Positions 1 through 12,619 of a DNA stretch of 64,000 bases are shown here, piece after piece (the stretch's first letter is position 1; each line of letters starts with the position of its first letter). Location of the stretch: positions 2,989,018 to 3,053,017 of the forward strand of contig OZ025242.1 of NCBI GenBank assembly GCA_964019155.1, written 5' to 3'. The translations under genes and the position numbers were made by a program. A model generated the notes under the pieces. That model saw only the letters and a list, made by a program, of their open reading frames with translations. It was not told where the DNA came from and made no database searches. The stretch comes from Osedax fenrisi. Lineage: Eukaryota; Annelida; Polychaeta; Sabellida; Siboglinidae.

Positions 1-1040
1 AGTCATGTTAAATCATATCTTACTTTCAGTACACTATTATGTCACGTTACATCATATCTTACAATCACCTTTCAGCACAAAGTACAGTCACGTTACATAA
101 TATCATACTTTCAGCTCACTATACATTCACGTTACATAATATCATACTTTCAGCTCACTATACATTCCAGTTACATCATATCTTAATATCACCTTTCAGC
201 ACAAAGTACAGTCATGTTACATAATATCATACTTTCAGCTCACTATACATTCCAGTTACATCATATCTTACAATCACCTTTCAGCACAAAGTACAGTCAC
301 GTTACATAATATCATACTTTCAGCTCACTATACATTCACGTTACATAATATCATACTTTCAGCTCACTATACATTCCAGTTACATCATATCTTACAATCA
401 CCTTTCATCACAAAGTACAGTCACGTTACATAATATCATACTTTCAGCTCACTATACATTCACGTTACATAATATCATATTTTCAGCTCACTATACATTC
501 CAGTTACATCATATCTTAATATCACCTTTCAGCACAAAGTACAGTCATGTTACATAATATCATACTTTCAGATCACTATACATTCACGTTACATAATATC
601 ATACTTTTAGCTCACTATACATTCATGTTACATCATATCTTACAATCACCTTTCATCACAAAGTACAGTCACGTTACATAATATCATACTTTCAGCTCAC
701 TATACATTCACGTTACATAATATCATATTTTCAGCTCACTATACATTCCAGTTACATCATATCTTAATATCACCTTTCAGCACAAAGTACAGTCATGTTA
801 CATAATATCATACTTTCAGATCACTATACATTCACGTTACATAATATCATACTTTTAGCTCACTATACATTCATGTTACATCATATTTTACAATCACCTT
901 TCACCACAACGTACAGTCATGTTACATCATATTATACTTTCAGCACAATATACGGGCACGTTATATCATATCATACTTTCAGCACACTATACTGACACGT
1001 TACATCATATCATACTTTCAGCACACTACTATCATGTTAC
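1..1040. repeat. AT-rich satellite with a 124-bp higher-order unit
   Basis: Two related monomers alternate. Type A (about 39 bp) runs from TTCACGTTACATAATATC through CTTTCAGCTCACTATACA. Type B (about 46 bp) contains TTACATCATATCTTACAATC and the marker AGTACAGTCA. The marker recurs near 81, 205, 290, 414, 538, 662, 786 and 910. That gives steps of 124 bp (A-A-B) with one 85-bp step (A-B). The array starts before the window and decays after about 900. Open frames across it are by-products of the repeat. No promoter or gene is apparent. Confidence 0.93.
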
Positions 1041-1328
1041 ACCATAACGTACAGTCACGTTCCATTATACTCTCACCTTCTAGCAAATCATACTATCATA
1101 TCGTACTTTCATTGCATGTCATATTCTTATCATCGATCATTTACTTTAATCCATATATAAATAATGTACATTATATATCGTTTCTAAAATGTGATTAATA
1201 ATATATTAGAAATTAAAACATATGAGATATTCAAATACTATAAAATAGATATTTGAGATACGATTCTCGTGAAAATAAATATCTGATAAAAAAGTATTAA
1301 AATATACTCCAGATAATATCGTTTACTA

Positions 1329-1407
<79 letters not shown>

Positions 1408-3107
1408 ATTAATATATATATATATATATAATTATTATATATAATTTATTATATAATTTTATATATATTATATATTTATATATATATATATCTTTATGAA
1501 TATATGTATATAGATACATATAGTATTAATTTCATTAACAAATATACATTATTAATTGTGGTAAAATAAGTATTATAAATAAATTAAACTTATTACTTAC
1601 AAATTATTACTTTAAAATTAAAAAAAATTTGTTTGCGTATTTTTGATCATAACTTTTGTTTTAATAACAATTTGAACAAACTAAAATATGAACTATATTA
1701 TAGAATTTAATAAGCTTTCTAACAATACTAATTTTATCACAGTAGCATAAATATAAAAAATCTCATTTTCATACCGATATCATATCGTATCGATATCATA
1801 TCATATCGGATATGATACATATGTTAAAAACCTACGAAAAATCGAATAAGCTTTACTATTTATGATATTTTTATTAATTATATTTTAATTATATATATAT
1901 GTATGATATTATATATACAATGTATGTATATATATAATCAAATCATATACTATATAATGTATATTTTGATGTATAAAGTCGTATAATTTTCGTATAATTT
2001 TCAAATAAATATTTATAAAAGATGCTTTTTTTACTAATATTACGATATAATCTTTAATAATACATGTTTTTATATTAATAAAAACTATTGTAAAGTACAT
2101 AATACATAACATTTTTATGAAAAATATGAAATTAAATGTAAATAATGCTATTTAAGCATTAATTTGACCGAAATTACATTGAATAATGTAAAATCGTACC
2201 TGTCAATCAAACTGATTTCTACGTCATGTCAATCAAGTCACGTCAATCAAGTCGATTTCAAATCGATGCATATATCACATGACTGGTGATCTAGGGGCTT
2301 CGCCCCTTAGATGTCTATGATATATATATAATAATTGTTACCAATATATATTTAATAAATAATTATTAGGAAGATTATAAAATCTCACATCTTCCCTACG
2401 ACTAAATAATACACACAGATACGTTATATATGTATACAGACTTCGCCCCTTTGACGTATGCATTTATCGGATATAAATATACGACCAGGATTAATACATG
2501 CTGGTATATAGGTTTATAATTATAATTGATATTCTAATTATGCCCTAAATCTGATACTTATTAATTTGTATAGTTTTACATAAAACTTTAAAAAATTAAT
2601 TAATACTATATTTATTAAATAAGAATAGAGAGTATCATTTTGAGTAAATAGATTTTCATAAAAGTTCTCATTTTCAGCGTAACATTTTACATAAACTACA
2701 TAAACTACATTAAAGTACAGGTAGTATTAGTATTAAGTGGCAACTTTATTCTATTACAGATCGAATAAATACCGAAGTACTCGGTAGGAATGCGTTACAT
2801 GTAACGACGGTGGCCCGATAGTACCCGCTACCTATTCGAGAGTTAGCGAAGTACTTTTTCGGAATCATAACTCGGGTACTTTTGATGATTATTTTGACAT
2901 AGAACTTTAGTCTAGTACTTTAGCCTAGTACTTTAATTCAGTGATGATAACATACGAGATTTCGTTAACCTCGTCTATACTAACAATGATAATAGCATAC
3001 AATGATGAAGTATACAATGATAATAACATACAATGATAATAACATACAATGACGCTAGAACGCGATGATGATGTACTACTAAGCGATGATGATGAATACA
3101 GCTGTGA
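1041..3107. other. AT-rich non-coding stretch without recognisable gene
   Basis: This stretch is mostly low-complexity A/T with a long TA-rich block at about 1331-1495 and a GATATCATATC-type repeat near 1780-1820. A short hairpin, GGGGCTTCGCCCC, lies at 2294-2306, and a related half-site (CTTCGCCCC) follows near 2440. About 2760-2880 is GC-richer, with repeated GAAGTACT words. I see no protein or RNA gene. Confidence 0.7.
1331..1495. repeat. (TA)n microsatellite block
   Basis: A nearly pure TA run of about 45 bp is followed by interrupted TATA/ATTATA sequence to about 1495. Confidence 0.95.
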
Positions 3108-4858
3108 TACTAACAATAGTACTAACAATGCTAGTAACAATGTTAACACATAGGACATATGTGCTAGTAACAATGTTAACACATAGGACATATGTGCTTG
3201 TAACAATGCCAACACGGAGGACATATGTGCTAGTAACAATGCCAACACATAGGACATATGTGCTTGTAACAATGCCAACACGGAGGACATATGTGCTAGT
3301 AACAATGCTAACGCGGAGGACATATGTGCTAGTAACAATGTTAACACATAGGACATATGTGCTTGTAACAATGCCAACACGGAGGACATATGTGCTAGTA
3401 ACAATGCTAACACGGAGGACATATGTGCTACTAACAATGCTAACACGGAGGACATATTTGCTAGTAACAATGCTAACACGGAGGACATATTTGCTAGTAA
3501 CAATGCTAACACGCAGGACATGTGTGCTAGTAACAATGCTAACACGGAGGACATGTGTGCTAGTAACAATGCTAACACGGAGGACATATGTGCTATTAAC
3601 AATGCTAACACGGAGGACATATGTGCTTGTAACAATGCTAACACGGAGGAAATATGTGCTAGTAACAATGCTAACACGGAGGACATATGTGCTAGTGACA
3701 ATGTTAACACGGAAGACATATGTGCTTGTAACAATGCTAACACGGAGGACATATGTGCTAGTAACAATGCCAACACGGAGGACATATGTGCTAGTAACAA
3801 TGCTAACACGGAGGACATATGTGCTAGTAACTATGCTAACACGGAGGACATATGTGCTAGTAACAATGCTAACACGGAGGACATGTGTGCTAGTAACAAT
3901 GCTAACACGGAGGACATGTGTGCTAGTAACAATGCTAACACGGAGGACATATGTGCTACTAACAATGCTAACACGGAGGACATATTTGCTAGTAACAATG
4001 CTAACACGGAGGACATATTTGCTAGTAACAATGCTAACACGGAGGACATATGTGCTAGTAACAATGCTAACACGGAGGACATATGTGCTAGTAACTATGC
4101 TAACACGGAGGACATATGTGCTAGTAACAATGCTAACACGGAGGACATGTGTGCTAGTAACAATGCTAACACGGAGGACATGTGTGCTAGTAACAATGCT
4201 AACACGGAGGACATATGTGCTATTAACAATGCTAACACGGAGGACATATGTGCTTGTAACAATGCTAACACGGAGGAAATATGTGCTAGTAACAATGCTA
4301 ACACGGAGGACATATGTGCTAGTGACAATGTTAACACGGAAGACATATGTGCTTGTAACAATGCTAACACGGAGGACATATGTGCTAGTAACAATGTTAA
4401 CACGGAGGACATATGGGCTAGTAACAATGCTAACACGGAGGACATGTGTGCTAGTAACAATGCTAACACGGAGGACATATGTGCTAGTAACAATGCCAAC
4501 ACGGAGGACATATGTGCTAGTAACAATGCCAACACGGAGGACATATGTGCTACTAACAATGCTAACACGGAGGATATATGTGCTTGTAACAATGCTAACA
4601 CGGAGGACATATGTGCTACTAACAATGCTAACACGGAGGACATATGTGCTAGTAACAATGCTAACACGGAGGACATATGTGCTATTAACAATGCTAACAC
4701 GGAGGACATATGTGCTAGTAACAATGCTAACACGGAGGACATATGTGCTTGTAACGATGCTAACACGGAGGACATATGTGCTAGTAACAATGCCAACACG
4801 GAGGACATATGTGCTAGTAACAATGCTAACACGGAGGACATATGTGCTAGTAACAATG
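3108..4858. repeat. 33-bp minisatellite, open in four of six frames
   Basis: About 52 copies of a 33-bp unit of the form ACATATGTGCTAGTAACAAT followed by GCTAACACGGAGG. The unit is exactly 11 codons, so every frame is preserved along the array. Two plus frames read as repeated undecapeptides (CASNNANTEDI and TMLTRRTYVLV) and two minus frames as SIVTSTYVLRV and LLLAHMSSVLA. The third frame on each strand meets TAG in every unit. Variant units recur in blocks: the GAGGAAATATG variant recurs 627 bp apart (19 units) and the GCTACT variant 528 bp apart (16 units), which suggests unequal exchange. I treat it as a satellite, because it lacks a convincing non-repetitive coding context. Confidence 0.9.
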
Positions 4859-5240
4859 GTTATAACATCGGTCGCCCAGCGTAACGGATCCGGGTGGTGA
4901 CGCGATAGGCTAACGTGTTTCAAGATTTCTATTCGCATACCCACCTCGGTAACACCTACTAGCATCTCAGTTAGCCCTACCACCACCACTACCACTACTA
5001 CTACTAGTATTATTATTAATATCACCACCACCACCACCACCACCACTACCACCACCACCACCATGACGACTATTATAACTAATATTATTGATCCGACATT
5101 AGCCGTGCGTACGGTTGTGCGGGTGTGTGATACTCCTATTACAAGCGTTCACGTTTATTATTATTATTATTACCGCCGCCGCCGTGCGAATATCATGTTC
5201 ATCATTTCTATACGTGTACGATATACATATACACACACAT
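4859..5240. repeat. Trinucleotide-rich segment, (CAC/ACT)n and (TTA)n
   Basis: After a short unique GC-richer piece (4859-4975) comes an ACC/ACT trinucleotide run at about 4978-5063, then a TTA run and a CCG run at about 5157-5183. These give polyvaline on the minus strand and mixed homopolymers on plus. No gene is apparent. Confidence 0.85.

Positions 5241-5284
<44 letters not shown>
5241..5284. repeat. (TA)n microsatellite
   Basis: An uninterrupted TA run of about 40 bp, bounded by an ACACAC tract on the left and GCGCGC on the right. Confidence 0.95.
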
Positions 5285-5288
<4 letters not shown>

Positions 5289-5439
5289 CGCAAGATGTAG
5301 GTATGCTTATACTTAATGCATCCATGTCATATAAAACATATATACACGATATATAGTATAATACACGTACATACTATATACATACTATATACATACTATA
5401 TACATATATGTGTGCTACACATCATATATTTGCATATTT

Positions 5440-5640
5440 CAAAGGCGCACACGGCTACAGTATAGCGTAGTACTGGTCAGTGCACTGGTCAGCGGAGTGG
5501 TCTGACGAGTGGTCAGAGGATTGGCCACATCTTGATTAAGTTATCCCTTAATTCATGTCCTAACCTGCGTCCTTGTTGTTACCCGGTTGTAGCGTAACCA
5601 CGCCCCCACCTAACCACGCCCCCACCTACCCACACACACA
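5440..5640. promoter_or_regulatory. CpG- and GC-box-bearing segment, promoter-like at best
   Basis: Several imperfect GGTCAG/GTGGTC repeats lie at about 5476-5525. Two copies of CCACGCCCCC follow (5598-5607 and 5614-5623, 16 bp apart), matching the known KLF/Sp binding consensus. The segment is clearly richer in CpG than its neighbours. No downstream gene is recognised, so promoter function is only a guess. Confidence 0.2.
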
Positions 5641-5939
5641 CACCCACAAACACACACACACACATATATATATATACACATACATCGATACGAACGTGTA
5701 TACAATCTAAATACAAATACACATTTTCTATAATGTATTACTTATAATAAATACCCCATAGGATAAATACTTTAATCGCGGCTCCTTACTTTAATACACT
5801 AATATTATTTTTATTATTTTTTATATAATATTAGGTCGATTTTTCACATGTTCGAGAATATTACACATATATATGGTATTTATTTATTAATAGTAGTATA
5901 CTAGTATAATAGTAACTAGTAATAGTAATATACTAGTAA

Positions 5940-6040
5940 TATCTATTACTAAATATCATCATCATTATCATCATCATCACCACCACCATCGTCATCATTA
6001 TCATCACCATCATCATCATCATCATCATCATCATCATATT
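5940..6040. repeat. (ATC)n trinucleotide repeat
   Basis: ATC/ACC trinucleotides with few interruptions. Confidence 0.9.
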
Positions 6041-6197
6041 CTTCAAAATCAACATCAGTATACTTTAAAGTATTTATATATATAATTTTTTGATATTTAT
6101 ATTTGATTGGTTATAGAAAGTATGTATTTATATTATTGTAAATTAATTATGGTTTACGATTCTGTTTATAGTTATAACATAAACTTATTAATATTAT

Positions 6198-6198
6198 A

Positions 6199-6248
<50 letters not shown>

Positions 6249-6272
6249 CCATTGAACCATAGACCCCAGGCA

Positions 6273-6301
<29 letters not shown>
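6198..6301. repeat. Two (TA)n tracts
   Basis: Pure TA runs at about 6201-6245 and 6274-6301 are separated by about 28 bp of unique sequence. Confidence 0.93.
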
Positions 6302-6303
<2 letters not shown>

Positions 6304-7281
6304 ATTATATAATAATACTATGCTGTTAGTATCCATGGTATACACTAATAGTCGATATACAGTGGATGTCCGACGGACATTGTCCGTAGTAGGGGATGTC
6401 GGTATACAACGGCGGTCGATGTAAGGTGTCGCCTGATTAACCTAAGCATGTAGTCTCTCCTCGTATATCATCATATCAATTATACGCGTAGAATATTTCG
6501 TAGTTACGTACTAGATGCGAGCGTGTGTGTTATTAATAGACGCCGGCGTAGTACATTATCGTTCTATCGGCCCTCTATCGCCCTCTATCGGCCCTCCATC
6601 TTATTAATACGTCAACTATTTTTATATCGTCTTACGTTTTATTTATAATTAATTATGACGTCATAAACTACGTTTACAACATCGCCTCGCGAACTGAGTA
6701 GTATAATATAGTAGTATAATATAGTAGTATACTATAGCGATATACTATAGCTGTATACCGCAGAAGTACCACAAGATGCAGTGGGTGCATTGCGCTCCCG
6801 GGTAAACTTAGTTAAACCTAGGTAGCACTTGGTAATAACGCGAGCAGCGGCGGCGGCAGTATTATGTCTATAGACAATAATAAATCATCATTTGAGAGGC
6901 GTCGTTGAAACATCATAACAGGCCGCGGTTATCTGGTGACGTCACCGTTCACTATTGTTTGTAGAGATACACACACACATACACACACATACACACACAC
7001 ATATATATATATATACATATTTATAAGTTCACTATTAAATTATACAAATATTAAGGTTCGCCAAACACGATCTCGATACATCGTAATGGTACTCGCGCAT
7101 ATCCCCACACACGCACACACACGCACCCACATACACACGCGCACACACGCACGCACGCACGCACCTACGTGACACATCACCGGCCCCATAGACGTAAGTT
7201 TGTAGTACGCCGTCTGAGGTGACAGCATCTCTCTAGCTCGGGCCCGACCTACATTATTGCATCACTACATCGTGCATTCCT
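6302..7281. other. CpG-richer unique sequence with CA microsatellites, no gene recognised
   Basis: The segment contains a GTCCGACGGAC palindrome with GTCCGTAGTAGGGG at about 6366-6400, which resembles the core of the element at 61.8-62.3 kb. It also contains a GGCGGCGGC run near 6850 and CA/CG alternations at 6968-7000 and 7104-7165. CpG is frequent, unlike the rest of the window. I find no splice-bounded coding exon. Confidence 0.5.
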
Positions 7282-10200
7282 AGTGGTATTATTATACCTG
7301 CATCTGTAACTATAGCGGTAGTATTATACCTGCATCTGTAACTATAGCGGTAGTATTATACCTGCATCTGTAACTATAGCGGTATTATTACACCTGCATC
7401 TGTAACTATAGCGGTAGTATTACACCTGCATCTGTAACTATAGCGGTATTATTACACCTGCATCTGTAACTATAGCGGTATTATTACACCTGCATCTGTA
7501 ACTATAGCGGTAGTATTACACCTGCATCTGTAACTATAGCGGTATTATTATACCTGCATCTGTAACTATAGCGGTATTATTATACCTGCATCTGTAACTA
7601 TAGCGGTAGTATTACACCTGCATCTGTAACTATAGCGGTATTATTATACCTGCATCTGTAACTATAGCGGTAGTATTACACCTGCATCTGTAACTATAGC
7701 GGTATTATTATACCTGCATCTGTAACTATAGCGGTATTATTATACCTGCATCTGTAACTATAGCGGTAGTATTACACCTGCATCTGTAACTATAGCTAGT
7801 AGTATTATACCTGCATCTGTAACTATAGCGGTATTATTATACCTGCATCTGTAACTATAGCGGTAGTATTATACCTGCATCTGTAACTATAGCGGTATTA
7901 TTATACCTGCATCTGTAACTATAGCGGTAGTATTATACCTGCATCTGTAACTATAGCGGTAGTATTACACCTGCATCTGTAACTATAGTGGTATTATTAC
8001 ACCTGCATCTGTAACTATAGCGGTATTATTATACCTGCATCTGTAACTATAGCGGTATTATTATACCTGCATCTGTAACTATAGCGGTAGTATTATACCT
8101 GCATCTGTAACTATAGCGGTATTATTATACCTGCATCTGTAACTATAGCGGTAGTATTATACCTGCATCTGTAACTATAGCGGTATTATTACACCTGCAT
8201 CTGTAACTATAGCGGTAGTATTACACCTGCATCTGTAACTATAGCGGTATTATTATACCTGCATCTGTAACTATAGCGGTATTATTATACCTGCATCTGT
8301 AACTATAGCGGTAGTATTATACCTGCATCTGTAACTATAGCGGTATTATTATACCTGCATCTGTAACTATAGCGGTAGTATTATACCTGCATCTGTAACT
8401 ATAGCGGTATTATTATACCTGCATCTGTAACTATAGCGGTATTATTATACCTGCATCTGTAACTATAGCGGTAGTATTATACCTGCATCTGTAACTATAG
8501 CGGTAGTATTATACCTGCATCTGTAACTATAGCGGTAGTATTACACCTGCATCTGTAACTATAGCGGTAGTATTATACCTGCATCTGTAACTATAGCGGT
8601 ATTATTATACCTGCATCTGTAACTATAGCGGTAGTATTACACCTGCATCTGTAACTATAGTGGTATTATTATACCTGCATCTGTAACTATAGCGGTATTA
8701 TTATACCTGCATCTGTAACTATAGCGGTATTATTATACCTGCATCTGTAACTATAGCGGTATTATTATACCTGCATCTGTAACTATAGCGGTATTATTAC
8801 ACCTGCATCTGTAACTATAGCGGTATTATTACACCTGCATCTGTAACTATAGCGGTAGTATTATACCTGCATCTGTAACTATAGCGGTAGTATTACACCT
8901 GCATCTGTAACTATAGCGGTAGTATTATACCTGCATCTGTAACTATAGCGGTAGTATTACACCTGCATCTGTAACTATAGCGGTAGTATTACACCTGCAT
9001 CTGTAACTATAGCGGTAGTATTACACCTGCATCTGTAACTATAGCGGTAGTATTACACCTGCATCTGTAACTATAGCGGTATTATTATACCTGCATCTGT
9101 AACTATAGCGGTAGTATTATACCTGCATCTGTAACTATAGCGGTATTATTATACCTGCATCTGTAACTATAGCGGTATTATTACACCTGCATCTGTAACT
9201 ATAGCGGTATTATTACACCTGCATCTGTAACTATAGCGGTAGTATTATACCTGCATCTGTAGCTATAGCGGTAGTATTATACCTGCATCTGTAACTATAG
9301 CGGTATTATTATACCTGCATCTGTAACTATAGCGGTAGTATTATACCTGCATCTGTAACTATAGCGGTATTATTATACCTGCATCTGTAACTATAGCGGT
9401 AGTATTACACCTGCATCTGTAACTATAGTGGTATTATTATACCTGCATCTGTAACTATAGCGGTATTATTATACCTGCATCTGTAACTATAGCGGTATTA
9501 TTATACCTGCATCTGTAACTATAGCGGTATTATTATACCTGCATCTGTAACTATAGCGGTAGTATTATACCTGCATCTGTAACTATAGCGGTATTATTAT
9601 ACCTGCATCTGTAACTATAGCGGTAGTATTACACCTGCATCTGTAACTATAGTGGTATTATTATACCTGCATCTGTAACTATAGCGGTATTATTATACCT
9701 GCATCTGTAACTATAGCGGTATTATTATACCTGCATCTGTAACTATAGCGGTATTATTACACCTGCATCTGTAACTATAGCGGTAGTATTATACCTGCAT
9801 CTGTAACTATAGCGGTAGTATTACACCTGCATCTGTAACTATAGCGGTAGTATTATACCTGCATCTGTAACTATAGCGGTATTATTATACCTGCATCTGT
9901 AACTATAGCGGTAGTATTACACCTGCATCTGTAACTATAGCGGTATTATTATACCTGCATCTGTAACTATAGCGGTAGTATTACACCTGCATCTGTAACT
10001 ATAGCGGTAGTATTACACCTGCATCTGTAACTATAGCGGTAGTATTATACCTGCATCTGTAACTATAGCGGTATTATTATACCTGCATCTGTAACTATAG
10101 CGGTATTATTATACCTGCATCTGTAACTATAGCGGTATTATTACACCTGCATCTGTAACTATAGCGGTATTATTATACCTGCATCTGTAACTATAGCGGT

Positions 10201-10768
10201 ATTATTACACCTGCATCTGTAACTATAGCGGTAGTATTACACCTGCATCTGTAACTATAGCGGTATTATTACACCTGCATCTGTAACTATAGCGGTATTA
10301 TTACACCTGCATCTGTAACTATAGCGGTAGTATTATACCTGCATCTGTAGCTATAGCGGTAGTATTATACCTGCATCTGTAACTATAGCGGTATTATTAT
10401 ACCTGCATCTGTAACTATAGCGGTAGTATTATACCTGCATCTGTAACTATAGCGGTATTATTATACCTGCATCTGTAACTATAGCGGTAGTATTACACCT
10501 GCATCTGTAACTATAGTGGTATTATTATACCTGCATCTGTAACTATAGCGGTATTATTATACCTGCATCTGTAACTATAGCGGTATTATTATACCTGCAT
10601 CTGTAACTATAGCGGTATTATTATACCTGCATCTGTAACTATAGCGGTAGTATTATACCTGCATCTGTAACTATAGCGGTAGTATTACACCTGCATCTGT
10701 AACTATAGCGGTATTATTATACCTGCATCTGTAACTATAGCGGTAGTATTATACCTAAATTTGTAGCT
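7282..10768. repeat. 32-bp satellite, about 109 copies
   Basis: The unit is GGTAGTATTATACCTGCATC followed by TGTAACTATAGC, repeated head to tail at 32 bp with few indels. Most variation is two-state: AGT or ATT at the start, and TAC or CAC before CTGC. Rare variants mark larger duplications. TGTAGCTATAGC at 9259 and 10347 is exactly 1088 bp apart (34 units), and TAGTGG at 9426 and 10514 is also 1088 bp apart. TAGTGG at 8658 and 9650 is 992 bp apart (31 units). The absence of unique spacers rules out a CRISPR-type array. No coding frame is supported. Confidence 0.97.
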
Positions 10769-10945
10769 ATAGCAATAGCTATACATAGCTACAGATGTAG
10801 GTATAGCTATATATGTTCTAGAGGTAATGATCTAGGTATATGTATACATACTATAGTAAGTACCTCTATAGAGGTATGCATCTAGGTATGGCTATCTAGG
10901 GGTATACGTACTAGATATATATATCTAGGTATGGCTAATGATAGG
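10769..10945. repeat. Scrambled and inverted satellite edge
   Basis: The last satellite unit degenerates into GTAGCTATAGC. An inverted piece, CTACAGATGTAGGTATAGC, follows, then short dispersed repeats of ATCTAGGTATGGCTA and TAGAGGTA. This looks like a rearranged array boundary. Confidence 0.6.
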
Positions 10946-11170
10946 TGTGTGTGTGTGTGTGTGTGTGCCTATAGATAATCCTAGAGGACATTCTGTGCTG
11001 GTTGAAAGTGAGTGGTATTCGTTAATGGTAATCGGATGAGTGTAATCGGCTCGAACGAACACGCGCACCCACACACGCGCACACACACATACACGCTTCC
11101 ACACATACACGAACATACACACACGCACACACGGACACACATACGAACGCCAACAGGCGCATACATACAC
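10946..11170. repeat. (GT)n and (CA)n microsatellites with short unique DNA
   Basis: A GT run lies at about 10946-10967 and interrupted CACA/CGCA tracts at about 11060-11165. Low complexity explains the open frames here. Confidence 0.85.
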
Positions 11171-11295
11171 GCGCGTGGGGTATATATTAAGGGTATAACC
11201 CCCACCACCCGATATGGTATAGCTAGTCCTCGCGCTTGTATACAGATTACGTCATCAGCACTAAAGTGTGACAGCGTTAATAACTATAGTAATAG

Positions 11296-11436
11296 AGTGG
11301 GTATAGTACATGTATAGTAAAGGTATAGTAAAGGTATAGTACAGGTATAGTAAAGGTATAGTACAGGTATAGTACAGGTATAGTACATGTATAGTAAAGG
11401 TATAGTAAAGGTATAGTAAATATATAGTACAGGTAC
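11296..11436. repeat. 11-bp tandem repeat
   Basis: About 12 copies of AGGTATAGTAA/AGGTATAGTAC in head-to-tail order. Confidence 0.92.
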
Positions 11437-11579
11437 ATTACTATATGGGTTTATAATAGTGTATTATGATTTACGAGCTGAGAGAACACGTATTATGTAA
11501 TATTATGTAATACCATCACGACATGCTTTCGCGCATTATGTCATAGATCTCATTTCTTATGAATATTTGTATATGTGCA

Positions 11580-11642
11580 TATATAAATATATATATATAT
11601 ATGTTTATATTAAAGAAAATTACACACATGTCATACACACGT

Positions 11643-11686
<44 letters not shown>

Positions 11687-11690
11687 ACCT
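11580..11690. repeat. (TA)n tracts
   Basis: TA runs at about 11583-11602 and 11648-11682. Confidence 0.9.
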
Positions 11691-11829
11691 ATATATCGCA
11701 CAAAGAACTACGTGTGCATGCCTCTAGATGACCGTGACAGTATTACATAGCAACACACCGCACACCACACGTGGACTTACCTGATCTACGGGATCTCCCA
11801 TTATACGTCAATAGATATAGACTCTTTCC

Positions 11830-12120
11830 TCGGTCCTAGCATCTCCGTCCTATACGACATACATCACTCGTGTAGGATTCTCTTTCTCTCGCTCTCTCGC
11901 TCTCTCTCTCGCTAGATCTCACTCGATCTCGCCGACGAGCGTATTGCGTGCGTATGGACGACTCGAGAGAGAGAGAGAGCGCGTGCGTGCGTTGTAGTAT
12001 GTGTGTGCGTGCGCGCGACACGAAGGTAAGATGTCGCCACGTATGCGCAGTCACGCGTACGAGTGTACCACGTGAGCTTGCACGTGACGAACGGAGTTGC
12101 GATCTGGGTCAAGGTCATTA
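11830..12120. promoter_or_regulatory. CpG-rich block with (CT)n/(GA)n and E-boxes
   Basis: Dense CpG, a CT run (about 11879-11912) and a GA run (about 11967-11980) precede GTGTGCGTGCGCGCGAC. An AAG|GTAAG word near 12022-12030 fits a 5' splice-donor consensus, and two CACGTG sites lie near 12070 and 12081. The composition is promoter-like for a GC-poor animal genome. No coding exon is visible, so this may be an upstream untranslated exon or just unmethylated repeat DNA. Confidence 0.25.
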
Positions 12121-12247
12121 AGGTGAACTAATAGTTGACATCAAGGTTGTAGTTATATTTAGTCCGCTAACGTCAGATGACATATCGTATTCGGCTACTA
12201 CTACCATATATGGTATCATAATTATAGTTATATGCTTCTAAAGATCT

Positions 12248-12562
12248 GTCCGGGTAGATCAGGCTATAACCTTATAAGGCGTCTGACCAGCAAGCAGTAG
12301 GTCACGGGTTCGAGTCCCGTCCTCACCAATAAAATATGTATTCAAATAATATTTAAAAGTGATCTTAAATAATGGCGTATACACAAATGATCGGCTCTCG
12401 TTAAAACCGCGGATGACTTAACATGAGAGCGGATTCGTAAGGACATTAGAGCCATGTGGTTATAAGTGAAAACTTCATCTAAGTTTACTATAGTATTTCT
12501 ATAGACGGTTTGAAATTATTTAAATGAAATTACTCCGCCAAAATAAAATAATAAATATAATT
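12248..12562 (+). mobile_element. tRNA-derived SINE, copy 1
   Basis: The head is tRNA-like, with a perfect B-box and T-arm (CGGGTTCGAGTCCCG at about 12305-12319) followed by CCTCACCA. It lacks a 5' strand able to pair as an acceptor stem, so it is not a working tRNA. The body shares AAGTGATCTTA, ATGATCGGCTCTCGTTAAAA, TTAACATGAGAGCGG and AGAGCCAT with the copy at 15.85 kb. The 3' region ends in an AAAATAAAATAATAAA tail. CTCTCGTTAA and TTAACATGAGAG can pair as a stem. This family would be transcribed by RNA polymerase III and mobilised by a partner LINE, which I cannot identify. Confidence 0.85.
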
Positions 12563-12619
12563 ACTTATAACATTTACTTTATATATATATATAGTACATT
12601 TTATGAGTAATTATATTGA

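Noticed and set aside
3079..5064. Open frames up to 661 codons across the 33-bp repeat
   Set aside because: Unit length is a multiple of three, and four frames are open at once on both strands. No domain or plausible non-repeat exon is attached.
7282..10768. CRISPR-like array
   Set aside because: Contiguous 32-bp units without unique spacers, no cas genes, and animal-type surroundings.
12248..12330. Functional tRNA gene
   Set aside because: The T-arm is perfect but the 5' strand cannot pair with CCTCACC. The sequence continues into a body shared with a second dispersed copy, so it is a SINE head.
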